In this document: in pieces, positions 51,515 to 61,568 of the stretch
Position numbering within the stretch: the first letter of the stretch is position 1
Layout of the letters: each line of letters begins with the position of its first letter
DNA from: an uncultured Verrucomicrobia subdivision 3 bacterium
GTDB taxonomy: Bacteria > Verrucomicrobiota > Verrucomicrobiia > Limisphaerales > UBA11358
Direction of reading: 5' to 3'
Assembly (NCBI GenBank): GCA_903858275.1
Contig: CAIOIC010000103.1
Span: 1 to 64,000, forward strand
Length of the DNA stretch: 64,000 nucleotides
Made by a program: the position numbers and the translations under genes
Notes under the pieces: model-generated
The model's database searches: none
Told to the model about the DNA's origin: nothing
Seen by the model: only the letters and a program-made list of their open reading frames with translations

Positions 51515-52264
51515 TCAATGCTTCACCGGTTCGGCATTCCACACCTTGATTTCCTCGAACCACCCGCTCTTGCCGGCGACGCCGAGTTCAATCTTGGACT
51601 TGGTGGAATGGGCAATGCCGGAAGACTTCAGATACGCGACGGGTTTTCCATCAATGCTGACGCGCATTTCTTCACCGACAGTTTCCACGACGAAGGCATA
51701 CGACTTGCCCGCCTCGAATTTAGCCGGATAGGTGACACTGCGACCAACGAGCAGCTTGGCAAGCTCCGCTTTCTTGGTGGGATCCTGCTTCATCTCGTGA
51801 ATGTCATTGCGCATCCCGCCATCTTTTTCATCAATGATCACGACGCCGTTGAGCCGCAACTGTGCGCGGCAGATGTGGCCGTAGTGGCTGCCGGTGAATT
51901 TCCGGTCATCAAACTCCACATCAATCATCGTGGCGCCATCAAAACGAACCTTGCATTCCACAACGCTATCCCTGGTGGGAAGTTCCAGTCCATAGACCGC
52001 CGCGTGCGCCTTGATGACTGACTTGCCATCTTTCGACGGCGTGTCCTTCTCCCGCGTCTGCGTGCCTTTCAACGCGCCGTTCTCAAAAGCAAACGTATCC
52101 ACCACCCGATGCCAGCGCTTGTCATGTTCGGCACCCTTAAAATCATCCGAGAAAAAAAGCTCCTTCTTCGTGGCGATTGTCCCCACTGGAACCGCAGGCA
52201 ATTCAGCCGCCAAGGCGGAAACGGTGACAAGAGACAAGGCGATGAGAGATATGCGAATATTCAT
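51515..52264 (-). CDS. Secreted DUF1080-like / concanavalin-fold protein
   Basis: A 249-aa exported protein with a signal peptide (MNIRISLIALSLVTVSALAA). The mature domain is one jelly-roll: KELFFSDDFKGAEHDKRWHRV, TFAFENGALKGTQTREK, VVECKVRFDGATMIDVEFDDRKF, SYAFVVETVGEEMRVSIDGKPVAYL, SKIELGVAGKSGWFEEIKVW. It is related to the 3-keto-disaccharide hydrolase (DUF1080) proteins, common in PVC secretomes. It follows another DUF1080 gene after 32 nt, so the two form a pair. Confidence 0.75.
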   Translation of the reverse strand: MNIRISLIALSLVTVSALAAELPAVPVGTIATKKELFFSDDFKGAEHDKRWHRVVDTFAFENGALKGTQTREKDTPSKDGKSVIKAHAAVYGLELPTRDSVVECKVRFDGATMIDVEFDDRKFTGSHYGHICRAQLRLNGVVIIDEKDGGMRNDIHEMKQDPTKKAELAKLLVGRSVTYPAKFEAGKSYAFVVETVGEEMRVSIDGKPVAYLKSSGIAHSTKSKIELGVAGKSGWFEEIKVWNAEPVKH

Positions 52265-52296
52265 AGGATTTGCAGACAAGGTAACCAAGGTTCTGG

Positions 52297-52962
52297 CTAC
52301 GGCAATTCTTTTAACTTCAGGTTCCGGAACTCGACGGCAAAACCTTCGGACTCGAGGCCAATGTGACCCGCCGGCATTTCGCAGTTGGCAAGTTCGCTCA
52401 TCAGGGCGCCATTAAACCAAACCGTCAGCGTGGCGCCACGGGCGGTGATTTCCACCGTGTTCCATTCACCGGCTGGTTTCAGACAACGGTTTTCCGCCGG
52501 TGCCATGAATGATTGCGGCCGCCCATTGACCGGCGTCTTGCCAAAAAGATAGCCGCCGTCAGAGGTCAACTGACATTGATGCCAGATGGTGCCGTCGGCG
52601 GAATTGCGGATATAAATACCGCTGTTGTATTTCGGCCGCTTCACCGTCAAAGGCACAAACCGGAACTCCACATGAAAAACACTATTGGTGAGCTTCCGGT
52701 CGAAACGCAGCATTTCGTGACCACCATCACCGTCACAGACCAGCAACTGCCGTTCGGCATCCAAATGCCATTGAGCCCGGCCCAGCGCGTTCGTTCCGGG
52801 AATGGCCAACCGCGTCCAGCCCCTCAAATCGGCTGGCGGCATCACATCCACCCAAGCCTTGGAATCGGACACCAACGCGGATGGCAAGTCAGCAGCCTGC
52901 AACATCCCGATCACCGACAGCAAGGCGGTGAAGGTCATGATAGAACGGGGAAATAATTTCAT
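52297..52962 (-). CDS. Secreted DUF1080 (3-keto-disaccharide hydrolase-type) protein
   Basis: A 221-aa exported protein with a signal peptide (MTFTALLSVIGMLQAAD). The DUF1080 signature is clear: DLRGWTRLAIPG, LLVCDGDGGHEMLRFDRKLTNSVFHVEFRFVP, KYNSGIYIRNSADGTIWHQCQL, PAGEWNTVEITARGATLTVWFNGALM and AGHIGLESEGFAVEFRNLKLKEL. Some members hydrolyse 3-keto-glycosides, a role that pairs with Gfo/Idh/MocA dehydrogenases such as the one at 5297. Substrate here unknown. Confidence 0.85.
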   Translation of the reverse strand: MKLFPRSIMTFTALLSVIGMLQAADLPSALVSDSKAWVDVMPPADLRGWTRLAIPGTNALGRAQWHLDAERQLLVCDGDGGHEMLRFDRKLTNSVFHVEFRFVPLTVKRPKYNSGIYIRNSADGTIWHQCQLTSDGGYLFGKTPVNGRPQSFMAPAENRCLKPAGEWNTVEITARGATLTVWFNGALMSELANCEMPAGHIGLESEGFAVEFRNLKLKELP

Positions 52963-53043
52963 CTGCCCAAATTAGGCCCACACCCAACCCGCGGGCAAGT
53001 CCGAACACCTCGAACCACAGCACCGGATTGAAAACTTATTTCC

Positions 53044-54351
53044 TCACGAAGGCGGGCGCTGGTCGCTGAGGTTGCGCATTCCCGCCCGCAGTTGTTCGCC
53101 GGTGGTTTCCCCTTCCCAACGGCTGATTACCACGGTCGCCACGCCGTTACCGATGAGATTGGTGATCGCCCGGCATTCGCTCATGAACCGGTCAATGCCC
53201 ACCAGCAAGGCCAGCGATGCCAGCGGAATCGTCGGCACCACGGCCAGCGTGGCGGCCAGCGTGACAAAACCCGCGCCCGTCACACCACTGGCGCCCTTGG
53301 ACGAAATCATCGCCACCACCAGCAACGCAATCTGGTCGTGGAGACCCAACGTCGTATTCGTCGCCTGCGCCAGAAAAATCGCCGCCATCGCCATGTAAAT
53401 ATTCGTGCCGTCGAGGTTAAAACTGTAGCCCGTCGGAATCACCAAGCCGACCGTTGATTCATGACAGCCGAGGCCGCGCATTTTCCGGATCATGCCGGGC
53501 AAAGCGGTTTCGGATGAACTCGTGCCCAGCACCAAAAGAATCTCCTCCTTGATGTAAGCCAGAAACCGAAAAATCGAAAAACCCGTCGCGGCGGCGATGA
53601 GCCCCAGCACCACAAAAACAAACAGCGCCGAAGTCGTATAAAATCCGAGCATGAGTTCGCCCAACCGGTTCAGCGAACCCAGGCCATAGCTACCAATCGT
53701 GAACGCCATCGCCCCCATCGCGCCAATGGGCGCCAGTTTGACGACGATTTGCAGGATGCCGAAAAACACCTCGCCCAACCGGTCAACCACCGCCAGCACC
53801 GGGCGCCGATTATTCTCCGGCAACAGGGATATGGCACACGCCACCAGCGCCGACACCAGCAGCACCTGCAGCAAATCGCCCGCGGCAAAAGCCCCGAACA
53901 GCGTGTCCGGAATGATGTTCAGCACAAAGGCCGCCACCCCCAGCCCGTGCGCCTTCTGCGCGTAAGTTTCACCGATGGTGCGATCCAGCGTGGCCGGATC
54001 GATGTTGAACCCGACACCGGGCTTGAGAATGTTGACCACCGTCAACCCGATCACCAGCGCCAGCGTCGAGACGATTTCAAAATAAAAAAGCGTCTTGACA
54101 CCCACGCGACCCAGTTTTTTCAGATCGCTCACCGAAGCCACGCCGTGCACCACCGTGCAGAAAATGATCGGGGCAATCATCATTTTCACCAGCTTGATGA
54201 AACCATCCCCGAACGGCTTCATGGACTTGCCGAAGGCCGGAAAAAAATGACCGATTAAAATCCCCAGCAAGACACCCAGCAACACCTGCACGTAGAGCAT
54301 CCGATACCAAGGCTTGCGGGCAGTCCTAATAACGGGAACGGAATTAATCAT
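53044..54351 (-). CDS. dctA: C4-dicarboxylate/amino acid:cation symporter (DctA-like)
   Basis: A 435-aa secondary transporter of the DAACS (SLC1) family. It has eight hydrophobic helices and the two re-entrant hairpins: the first carries [18 protein letters not shown] (serine-rich motif), the second [38 protein letters not shown] is the cation/substrate-binding helix. The [20 protein letters not shown] segment is typical. It imports succinate, fumarate, malate or acidic amino acids with H+ or Na+. The gene stands alone. The exact substrate (dicarboxylate versus glutamate) is not certain. Confidence 0.9.
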   Translation of the reverse strand: MINSVPVIRTARKPWYRMLYVQVLLGVLLGILIGHFFPAFGKSMKPFGDGFIKLVKMMIAPIIFCTVVHGVASVSDLKKLGRVGVKTLFYFEIVSTLALVIGLTVVNILKPGVGFNIDPATLDRTIGETYAQKAHGLGVAAFVLNIIPDTLFGAFAAGDLLQVLLVSALVACAISLLPENNRRPVLAVVDRLGEVFFGILQIVVKLAPIGAMGAMAFTIGSYGLGSLNRLGELMLGFYTTSALFVFVVLGLIAAATGFSIFRFLAYIKEEILLVLGTSSSETALPGMIRKMRGLGCHESTVGLVIPTGYSFNLDGTNIYMAMAAIFLAQATNTTLGLHDQIALLVVAMISSKGASGVTGAGFVTLAATLAVVPTIPLASLALLVGIDRFMSECRAITNLIGNGVATVVISRWEGETTGEQLRAGMRNLSDQRPPS

Positions 54352-54469
54352 GCGAGAGGGAAATGGTTTGGGGTAGCGGTTTGTTGGACGCTAACAAAAC
54401 ACCCTTCCACTTACAACTTACAACATCCCAATTCGTGCCGTTCAAATTTCCCGCTGACTGACGGATGAC

Positions 54470-55801
54470 TCAGGGCCGGTCGAAGGTCAGATAGAGCGGA
54501 TTTTCATCTACTGAAACCCCGGCCAGTCTGCGGCCAGCTTGCGTGATTGCGGGTCGGTCTGACGTGTCTGCAATGAGCGGCATTCGCTGCGCGCCCACGA
54601 GTTGACCGGGAACATTCTCGAGCGTTACCGCAATATTTTTCCCATCACCCGTTGGCGACCACACGGCCCAGATAATTTTCCTGGCGTCGTTCCGGTATTC
54701 ATGGATGCGCAGACGACCGGGTTCATTGGTCACGAGGCTGTGAAAACGATACTCGCCCAACATCTGCTGCAAGTGACTGAGCGCATAAAAAGAAGGCTTC
54801 GGCTGGAAATACCGGGTGACGCCCGCGCTGGCATGGACACTCGGCTTGTCCTCGTCGTTGAAGAAATAGACATAAGCGCGCTCAACCGGCATGGCCGAGA
54901 ACACCAACAGCGAACGCACAAGCCATTGAGCTTGCTGGGTGTCGTTCACACCAATCCATTTGGCGAAATCACCCTTCGGCTCCGGTTGCTTCGTGCTGCT
55001 GTCGTAACCGAATTCCGTGATCCACACCGGTTTTCCCGGCGCGTGCGCATCGCGCCACTGGCAAAGCGCCGCCACATCCTGAAGGTAGCGCGGCAGCTTC
55101 GGGTCTTCGGGAAAGCTCCGCCGCCACGTCGGCCAGCCTTCCATTTGCGCGTAGGTGTGAATATTCAGCACATCGAATAATTCCGGAAACTTCTCCACAC
55201 ACTGGGCGCTTTTTTCATAATTGCCGCTTTTGCCGGCAGTCAGATTGCACGTCGCGATCTTTAGTTTGGGATCACCGGCCCGGACGCCTTCAGCCATCGC
55301 CTGAAACATCCGCGCGTAATCCACATCGCTCCACTTGCCCGGTTCGTTGCCGATTTCCACCGAGTCCACCAGCTTCCGTTGCCCCGAGGGACCGAAAGCG
55401 TGCGCGAACGCCCGACCGTAAGCCTTGGCGTCAGCCTCGAGGTTATGCCAGTTCGTCTGCTTGAGCGATTCGAACATCAGACAGGCGTCGATGTTCCAGC
55501 CCTTCGCCCGCCATGAGCCATAGACCTTGCTCCAGTCCACGCCATTCTTGGCGAGCGGAAACCCCGGCAGTTCGGCTGAATCCTTGCCCAAATCCCATTC
55601 CACCGGATGATAGTCCCGAACCACGCCGCACACGGGATGATACAACTCCGGCTTGAATTGCACCGTATGCCCGTTGATGCCGATGAACTCGCGCATCAGC
55701 GGCCGCGTCTCCGCCGCCGTTGCAATGATAATTCCCGAGAACAGAAACGTGAGGCACAGATTGGAAAGATTTTTCAAGCGAAACGGGTTTTGCTTCAGCA
55801 T
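54470..55801 (-). CDS. Secreted clan GH-A glycoside hydrolase (GH39/GH5-like)
   Basis: A 443-aa exported protein with a hydrophobic leader (LSNLCLTFLFSGIIIATAAE). The catalytic barrel shows LVDSVEIGNEPGKWSDVDYARMF with the acid/base Glu of the NEP motif (about 149), then GKPVWITEFGYDSST with the nucleophile Glu in TEFG (about 259), as in clan GH-A families. FDVLNIHTYAQM and VYFFNDEDK are further barrel strands. A C-terminal beta domain (IHEYRNDARKIIWAVWSPTGDG) is present. ATG at 55801 is used. The substrate is unknown, perhaps a beta-xylan or mannan type. It stands alone. Confidence 0.82.
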   Translation of the reverse strand: MLKQNPFRLKNLSNLCLTFLFSGIIIATAAETRPLMREFIGINGHTVQFKPELYHPVCGVVRDYHPVEWDLGKDSAELPGFPLAKNGVDWSKVYGSWRAKGWNIDACLMFESLKQTNWHNLEADAKAYGRAFAHAFGPSGQRKLVDSVEIGNEPGKWSDVDYARMFQAMAEGVRAGDPKLKIATCNLTAGKSGNYEKSAQCVEKFPELFDVLNIHTYAQMEGWPTWRRSFPEDPKLPRYLQDVAALCQWRDAHAPGKPVWITEFGYDSSTKQPEPKGDFAKWIGVNDTQQAQWLVRSLLVFSAMPVERAYVYFFNDEDKPSVHASAGVTRYFQPKPSFYALSHLQQMLGEYRFHSLVTNEPGRLRIHEYRNDARKIIWAVWSPTGDGKNIAVTLENVPGQLVGAQRMPLIADTSDRPAITQAGRRLAGVSVDENPLYLTFDRP

Positions 55802-56019
55802 GGCCAGACTATAGCAAGCTCCCTGAAAATGAGAATTTGATTTCGCTAAGCCGCAGATGCCAGCAAGTAGGCCCACTCCGAATTTTCCAGTCCGGCGCGC
55901 CAGTTGAAGGGCCACCCAAACAGGTTTCCCGGCTGAACACCTCACTTAGACGTCTGATGCCGACCAAAATAAACGGCGTTAAACATTGCTATGTTACCGC
56001 CCCGCACTGAAGCTGGAAC

Positions 56020-56208
56020 ATGAGCCATAGCCTCCAACAGCACGGATTCCGGGAAATCAACAAGCAACTCCGCTTCCGCATGATCACCAGCGGCCTGGAC
56101 ACCATCAAAATCCTCGTCACCCGCCAGTCGGGAAAATTCAAATTCGCCTTCTCCGGTTCACCCGAACAAGTTGTGAAAGCGGAAGCGATTCTGGCGGCGT
56201 GGGGCTGA
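56020..56208 (+). CDS. Small hypothetical protein
   Basis: A 62-aa protein starting MSHSLQQHGFREINKQLRFR and ending FSGSPEQVVKAEAILAAWG, with an alternating beta-alpha pattern (TIKILVTRQSGKFKFAF then the SPEQVVKAEAIL helix). It contains no signal or membrane segment. TGGA stands close to the ATG as a weak ribosome site. I do not recognise the family. The balanced composition suggests a real gene, but no neighbour gives a hint of its job. Confidence 0.55.
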   Translation: MSHSLQQHGFREINKQLRFRMITSGLDTIKILVTRQSGKFKFAFSGSPEQVVKAEAILAAWG

Positions 56209-56315
56209 GCCTGGACAAGGCTCCCGGCAAAATGGGCTCGGATGCGCCCGCAGCTTCGGCCTGGTCGGCCTTTTGCTCCGCGAAATCCTTCGCGCGCTTC
56301 CCAATCGTCTTGAAT

Positions 56316-56338
56316 AAAAACGCGCCTTGCTCAAGGCG
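56316..56338 (-). terminator. Rho-independent terminator overlapping a stop codon
   Basis: On the minus strand CGCCTTG-AG-CAAGGCG forms a perfect stem followed after a few bases by TTTTT (plus-strand AAAAA at 56316-56320). The stem includes the stop codon of the glycosidase gene that ends at 56331. Confidence 0.8.
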
Positions 56339-57524
56339 TGGTTGAGGTATTGCGCGATTCTATCAACGGCAAAACTAAAGCCGCAAATTCAGCATCGTTC
56401 GGCAGCCGTCCATGACTTCGCTTGAAGTCGGCCACGCGCAAACGCGCCGCGCGGAGATATCCCTGGAAAAAATCATAGCACGGAGTCGCTTTGCCGTGGG
56501 CGTCGATCAGACAGAAATAGTTGCCCTCTTCATTGTTGTAAACCTGCCAGAACAGCGCGAACGGAACCCCCCAGCGGAGCAGGCGGGCCAGATACTTGCG
56601 GGTGGGTTCCAATTGCCGGTCCGGGGTTCGCTTGTTCCCACCAAAACCGTATTCGCCGATAAAGAGCCGTCGTCCGGGAATTACGCCAGCCTTGTTAGTG
56701 GACATCTGCGCAACAATGTAGTCGAGGGTGCGATGCAACTCCGGCTCCGCCAAATTTTGGGCGTCGTAGGAGGAATATGACACATAATCGAGGTTAGTGA
56801 CATACGGCAGCACGGCATTGACGAGGCGGATATTAGCGCCGGGTTTATTTTGCATGGCGTCGCGCACGCGATTGACCTCGGCATAGACGAAAACATCCAC
56901 ATTCGTGTGAGGGATTTCTTTTTTGGCATCATCCACCGCCCGCTGGCGCGCATTGAGCCATGACCGCATTCCCAGAACCGCTTCGGGCGTCGGATTATTG
57001 GTGCCACGCTGGGCTGTGCCCAGCAGCAGCCAATCGCCCTCCCAGTTGCCGAGGTAAAACTTCTTGCCCGTCCCGCTGTAGCGGGCGAGCAGGTAACGCG
57101 CGAATTCATGCATTTCCTCATACTCCAACAAATCCTGGTCCGGCTGCGGTCCCTTGCGCCAGTAATTATGGGAACCATGGGATGCGATGTCGGTCCAGAG
57201 GAAGTAATGATGAAACGGCATTTCGAACAAACGGGTGAAATGGGGATTCGCCTCCACCGAGGCCGTCAAAGTCTTCAATTCCTTCCGGCCTTTCCCGGCA
57301 TTGAGAGCGAACTTGACGATGTCGCTCCCCATCCGCAGGAGTTGTTCCGCCTGCTCCACCACCACATCGTTGGTGGAAAACTGATAGAGGGTTCCAAACG
57401 CCTGCGACCCGAAACGCAGGTTGTAGCCGGCCACTTCCGGATCAACAGACTGTTCTTTGGCAAAAACAATCGGCGCGAACAGGATGAGAAAAAGACAAAG
57501 TGATCGAGTGGCCAGCAACTTCAT
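56331..57524 (-). CDS. Secreted glycosidase-like TIM-barrel protein
   Basis: A 397-aa exported protein with signal peptide MKLLATRSLCLFLILFAPIVFA. It looks like a clan GH-A barrel: FYLGNWEGDWLL (Asn-Trp-Glu near residue 150), VDVFVYAEVNRVRDAM, LDYVSYSSYDAQN, RRLFIGEYGFGGNK (a GEYG Glu as nucleophile candidate, near 283) and PFALFWQVYNNE. I cannot assign it to a named GH family. It is separate from the other glycosidase at 54470 and unlike it in detail. ATG 57524 was chosen because it precedes the signal peptide; ATG 57542 is the alternative. The terminator overlaps its stop codon. Confidence 0.75.
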   Translation of the reverse strand: MKLLATRSLCLFLILFAPIVFAKEQSVDPEVAGYNLRFGSQAFGTLYQFSTNDVVVEQAEQLLRMGSDIVKFALNAGKGRKELKTLTASVEANPHFTRLFEMPFHHYFLWTDIASHGSHNYWRKGPQPDQDLLEYEEMHEFARYLLARYSGTGKKFYLGNWEGDWLLLGTAQRGTNNPTPEAVLGMRSWLNARQRAVDDAKKEIPHTNVDVFVYAEVNRVRDAMQNKPGANIRLVNAVLPYVTNLDYVSYSSYDAQNLAEPELHRTLDYIVAQMSTNKAGVIPGRRLFIGEYGFGGNKRTPDRQLEPTRKYLARLLRWGVPFALFWQVYNNEEGNYFCLIDAHGKATPCYDFFQGYLRAARLRVADFKRSHGRLPNDAEFAALVLPLIESRNTSTTP

Positions 57525-57555
57525 GCCCTGATATTCAATCATGTTTCCATCCGGC

Positions 57556-57729
57556 TCAAGCCTGCGCGTAAACCTCCGCGCAATATTTTTCCCTGACCCA
57601 CCAGATCCGATTCGCCGCCGGTGCGTTGCATTTCCGAGAGAAACCATAGTTTTCCGCATTGGCCTCCAACCGAGCCTGCAACGCCGCCAGCAACCCATCG
57701 CATTGTTGGGGGGACAATTCATTTTTCAT
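57556..57729 (-). pseudogene. Decayed DUF4256 gene (deletion plus frameshift)
   Basis: A good ribosome site (AGGA) precedes ATG at 57729 and a 57-aa frame starting MKNELSPQQCDGLLAALQAR. It joins directly to LEANAEN, as if about 19 residues of the family's RFEKNM...VQAK stretch were deleted in frame. The frame then turns to nonsense. Another frame continues KLWFLSEMQRTGGESDLVGQ, which resembles the DUF4256 sequence EKLWSLNEMERTGGEP-DVVG. One missing A in the AAAA run of the joint would explain the shift. The rest of the domain is gone. Family resemblance is from memory and needs a search. Confidence 0.65.
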
Positions 57730-57766
57730 TTCAATGTCCTTTCCGGTGGTGGAGGCGGGCGCGTAA

Positions 57767-59182
57767 TCACTCAGCCTTAGCCTTCACCGGTTTGCTCAGC
57801 ACGAGTAGAATTCTATGGTGTTTCGGTTTGTTGCCATGGAAGCGATCCTTCTCGGGGAAAACGGTGTAAACAAGGTTTCCCGTCTCGTGCAGGTATTCCG
57901 GATTCAAATGATGCGGCGCATAGGGGAGCGCGAGTTTGGAAACGTCCACCCTTTCCGAGCCATCGTCCTCATCCTCATCGTTCGGCTTCGCCTTCTGATT
58001 ACTTGTTGGAGAACTGGTGTTTTTCCCCAGTTCGGTCCATTTGCCTTTTTCCAGGACAAGAAGATGCCAGCCCGTCTTGTGATCCTGAGCGCCCACCACT
58101 GGCCGGCCTTTGTCGTCGATATGGATCGTCGGAATGAGCCCCACCCAAGGAGGTGGCCCGTTGTGCCGGGAGTAAACGACATCCGCCTGATGCGGGCCCG
58201 CCTCGGCGCGCATCGGTAATTGAATCTGCGACCCATCGCCGCGGCGGAAGGTTTTGCCACCATCGTCGGAATAGGCGTAAAGAACATCGCTGCCAGTGTG
58301 CCTGCCCTTGGAGGACGGTGTGTTCTCATTGAGCAGGACAATCGCAAGGTGCAGGCGTTTGTTTTTGTCCCACACAATATTCGCGTGCGGCTGTGTGTAA
58401 GAGAAGTTGCCGCCCTCCCCATTGTCCTCCCATGCCGTCATCGGTTTGCCCTTGGTCTTCTTATTCACGCGCTTTGATCCGTCGAGGTCGCTGGCAGACA
58501 CATCCGCTCCGAGCATGGACCAGGTCTGCGTTTTGACATCCAGCACACTGATGCCGACGCCCCAGACGGGATCAGCACAGCGGATGGAATGGTAGAGCAC
58601 ACCATCCGGCCCACGGAACAGGTGCGGGTAGGTGACGTTGTATCCCTGCGGCCGCTGGTTGTCACCCATGTCGGATGTGAAGACGAATTCGGAGATGTCT
58701 TCCGGCCTCTTGGAAACCCAGTGCTTCACATACGCGGACGAGTGCATGTCACCCACCACATGAATGTAGCCCTGCGCATCCGCGCCGATGGTGTAATACC
58801 GGTGCGGATCATCCCCCGTGACGTGTCCCGGCATGAGCGGAAACGTCTGCGCCTTGCCACCAGCGAGCGGCACTTTGACAATATGCGTCTTCAGCCCCGG
58901 CAACAGAACCCACACATAGACATTGCCTTTGTAAACATGGGTCGTGACTCGGTCCATGAACCGGTCTTCAATGCAGCCGTCAAAATCCCAGAGGACTTTG
59001 GTCTCGCATGGCTGCTTTAAGGAGTTCGGTTGAGTTGGATCGGCAGACTTCTCTGCCGGCGGCTTGTTATTTTTCTCCGCCCAAGCCGGCAACACGTTTC
59101 CAAGCACCAGCGCTCCGGTCGGTAGCGCCAGCATTCGGCAGAAACTGCGGCGGGTGACGTTCCTGGAAGCCTTGGTAATCAT
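57767..59182 (-). CDS. Exported BNR-repeat (BNR_4-type) beta-propeller protein
   Basis: A 471-aa protein. A twin-arginine leader (VTRRSFCRMLALPTGALVLG) suggests Tat export. The mature part begins FDGCIEDRFMDRVTTHVYKGNVYVWVLLPGLKTHIVKV and shows repeated YSDDGGKTFRRGDG-type Asp-box/BNR blocks, NVTYPHLFRGPDGVLYHSIR, QPHANIVWDKNKRLHLAIVLLN and HHLNPEYLHETGNLVYTVFP, the pattern of BNR_4 proteins, some of which are polysaccharide lyases of ulvan type. An acidic insert (KPNDEDEDDGSERV) is unusual. ATG 59182 is used. Catalysis is not proven. Confidence 0.8.
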   Translation of the reverse strand: MITKASRNVTRRSFCRMLALPTGALVLGNVLPAWAEKNNKPPAEKSADPTQPNSLKQPCETKVLWDFDGCIEDRFMDRVTTHVYKGNVYVWVLLPGLKTHIVKVPLAGGKAQTFPLMPGHVTGDDPHRYYTIGADAQGYIHVVGDMHSSAYVKHWVSKRPEDISEFVFTSDMGDNQRPQGYNVTYPHLFRGPDGVLYHSIRCADPVWGVGISVLDVKTQTWSMLGADVSASDLDGSKRVNKKTKGKPMTAWEDNGEGGNFSYTQPHANIVWDKNKRLHLAIVLLNENTPSSKGRHTGSDVLYAYSDDGGKTFRRGDGSQIQLPMRAEAGPHQADVVYSRHNGPPPWVGLIPTIHIDDKGRPVVGAQDHKTGWHLLVLEKGKWTELGKNTSSPTSNQKAKPNDEDEDDGSERVDVSKLALPYAPHHLNPEYLHETGNLVYTVFPEKDRFHGNKPKHHRILLVLSKPVKAKAE

Positions 59183-59283
59183 CTTGCGAGATTCGGCGGG
59201 GGCATCCAGGGGTTTAAATAGCCGCGTTGCGAACGCGTTGTATAGTTTGAGGTATTGATGAATGTTTATGGAGAAACAAAGCA

Positions 59284-61316
<2,033 letters not shown>

Positions 61317-61370
61317 TAAGATTCAGGAAATGCTTGGTGGAAAGTTGGCCCCGGTGGCCAGCACGCAGTG

Positions 61371-61472
61371 CTTTCCTACGCCAGCATTACCTGGATCAGG
61401 TTCGTGGGTCTCCGACGTTCCGCGCCGGACTCTCAGCCTTCGTCGTCCACTGGACGGCCGGTTGGCTCCCCG
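61371..61472 (-). ncRNA. TPP (THI box) riboswitch
   Basis: On the minus strand the aptamer has the P1 side CGGGGAGCC, the conserved GGCTGAGA (P2-P3 side), GACCC, and ACCTGATCCAGGTAATGC then GCGTAGGAA, all in the correct order; this is the classical THI-box core for thiamine diphosphate. The next gene is thiC, whose start is 119 nt downstream. No T-run follows the aptamer, so control is more likely translational, or the intervening repeat has replaced the platform. Confidence 0.95.
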
Positions 61473-61568
61473 TTTACTGACATCAGAATAGGCGCGTTAT
61501 GACGAAGCGTCAAGGAAGGCAAACCGGATTCCGCTGCGAACCGGCTTTTGTAGGGAAAACCAAACCCG

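Noticed and set aside
55802-56019. Possible tRNA or other RNA gene
   Set aside because: No cloverleaf, T-loop sequence or other RNA signature could be found in this gap.
56209-56330. Possible gene fragment downstream of the small gene at 56020
   Set aside because: Frames on both strands are open but short, with no start and no recognisable motif; the right end is a terminator.
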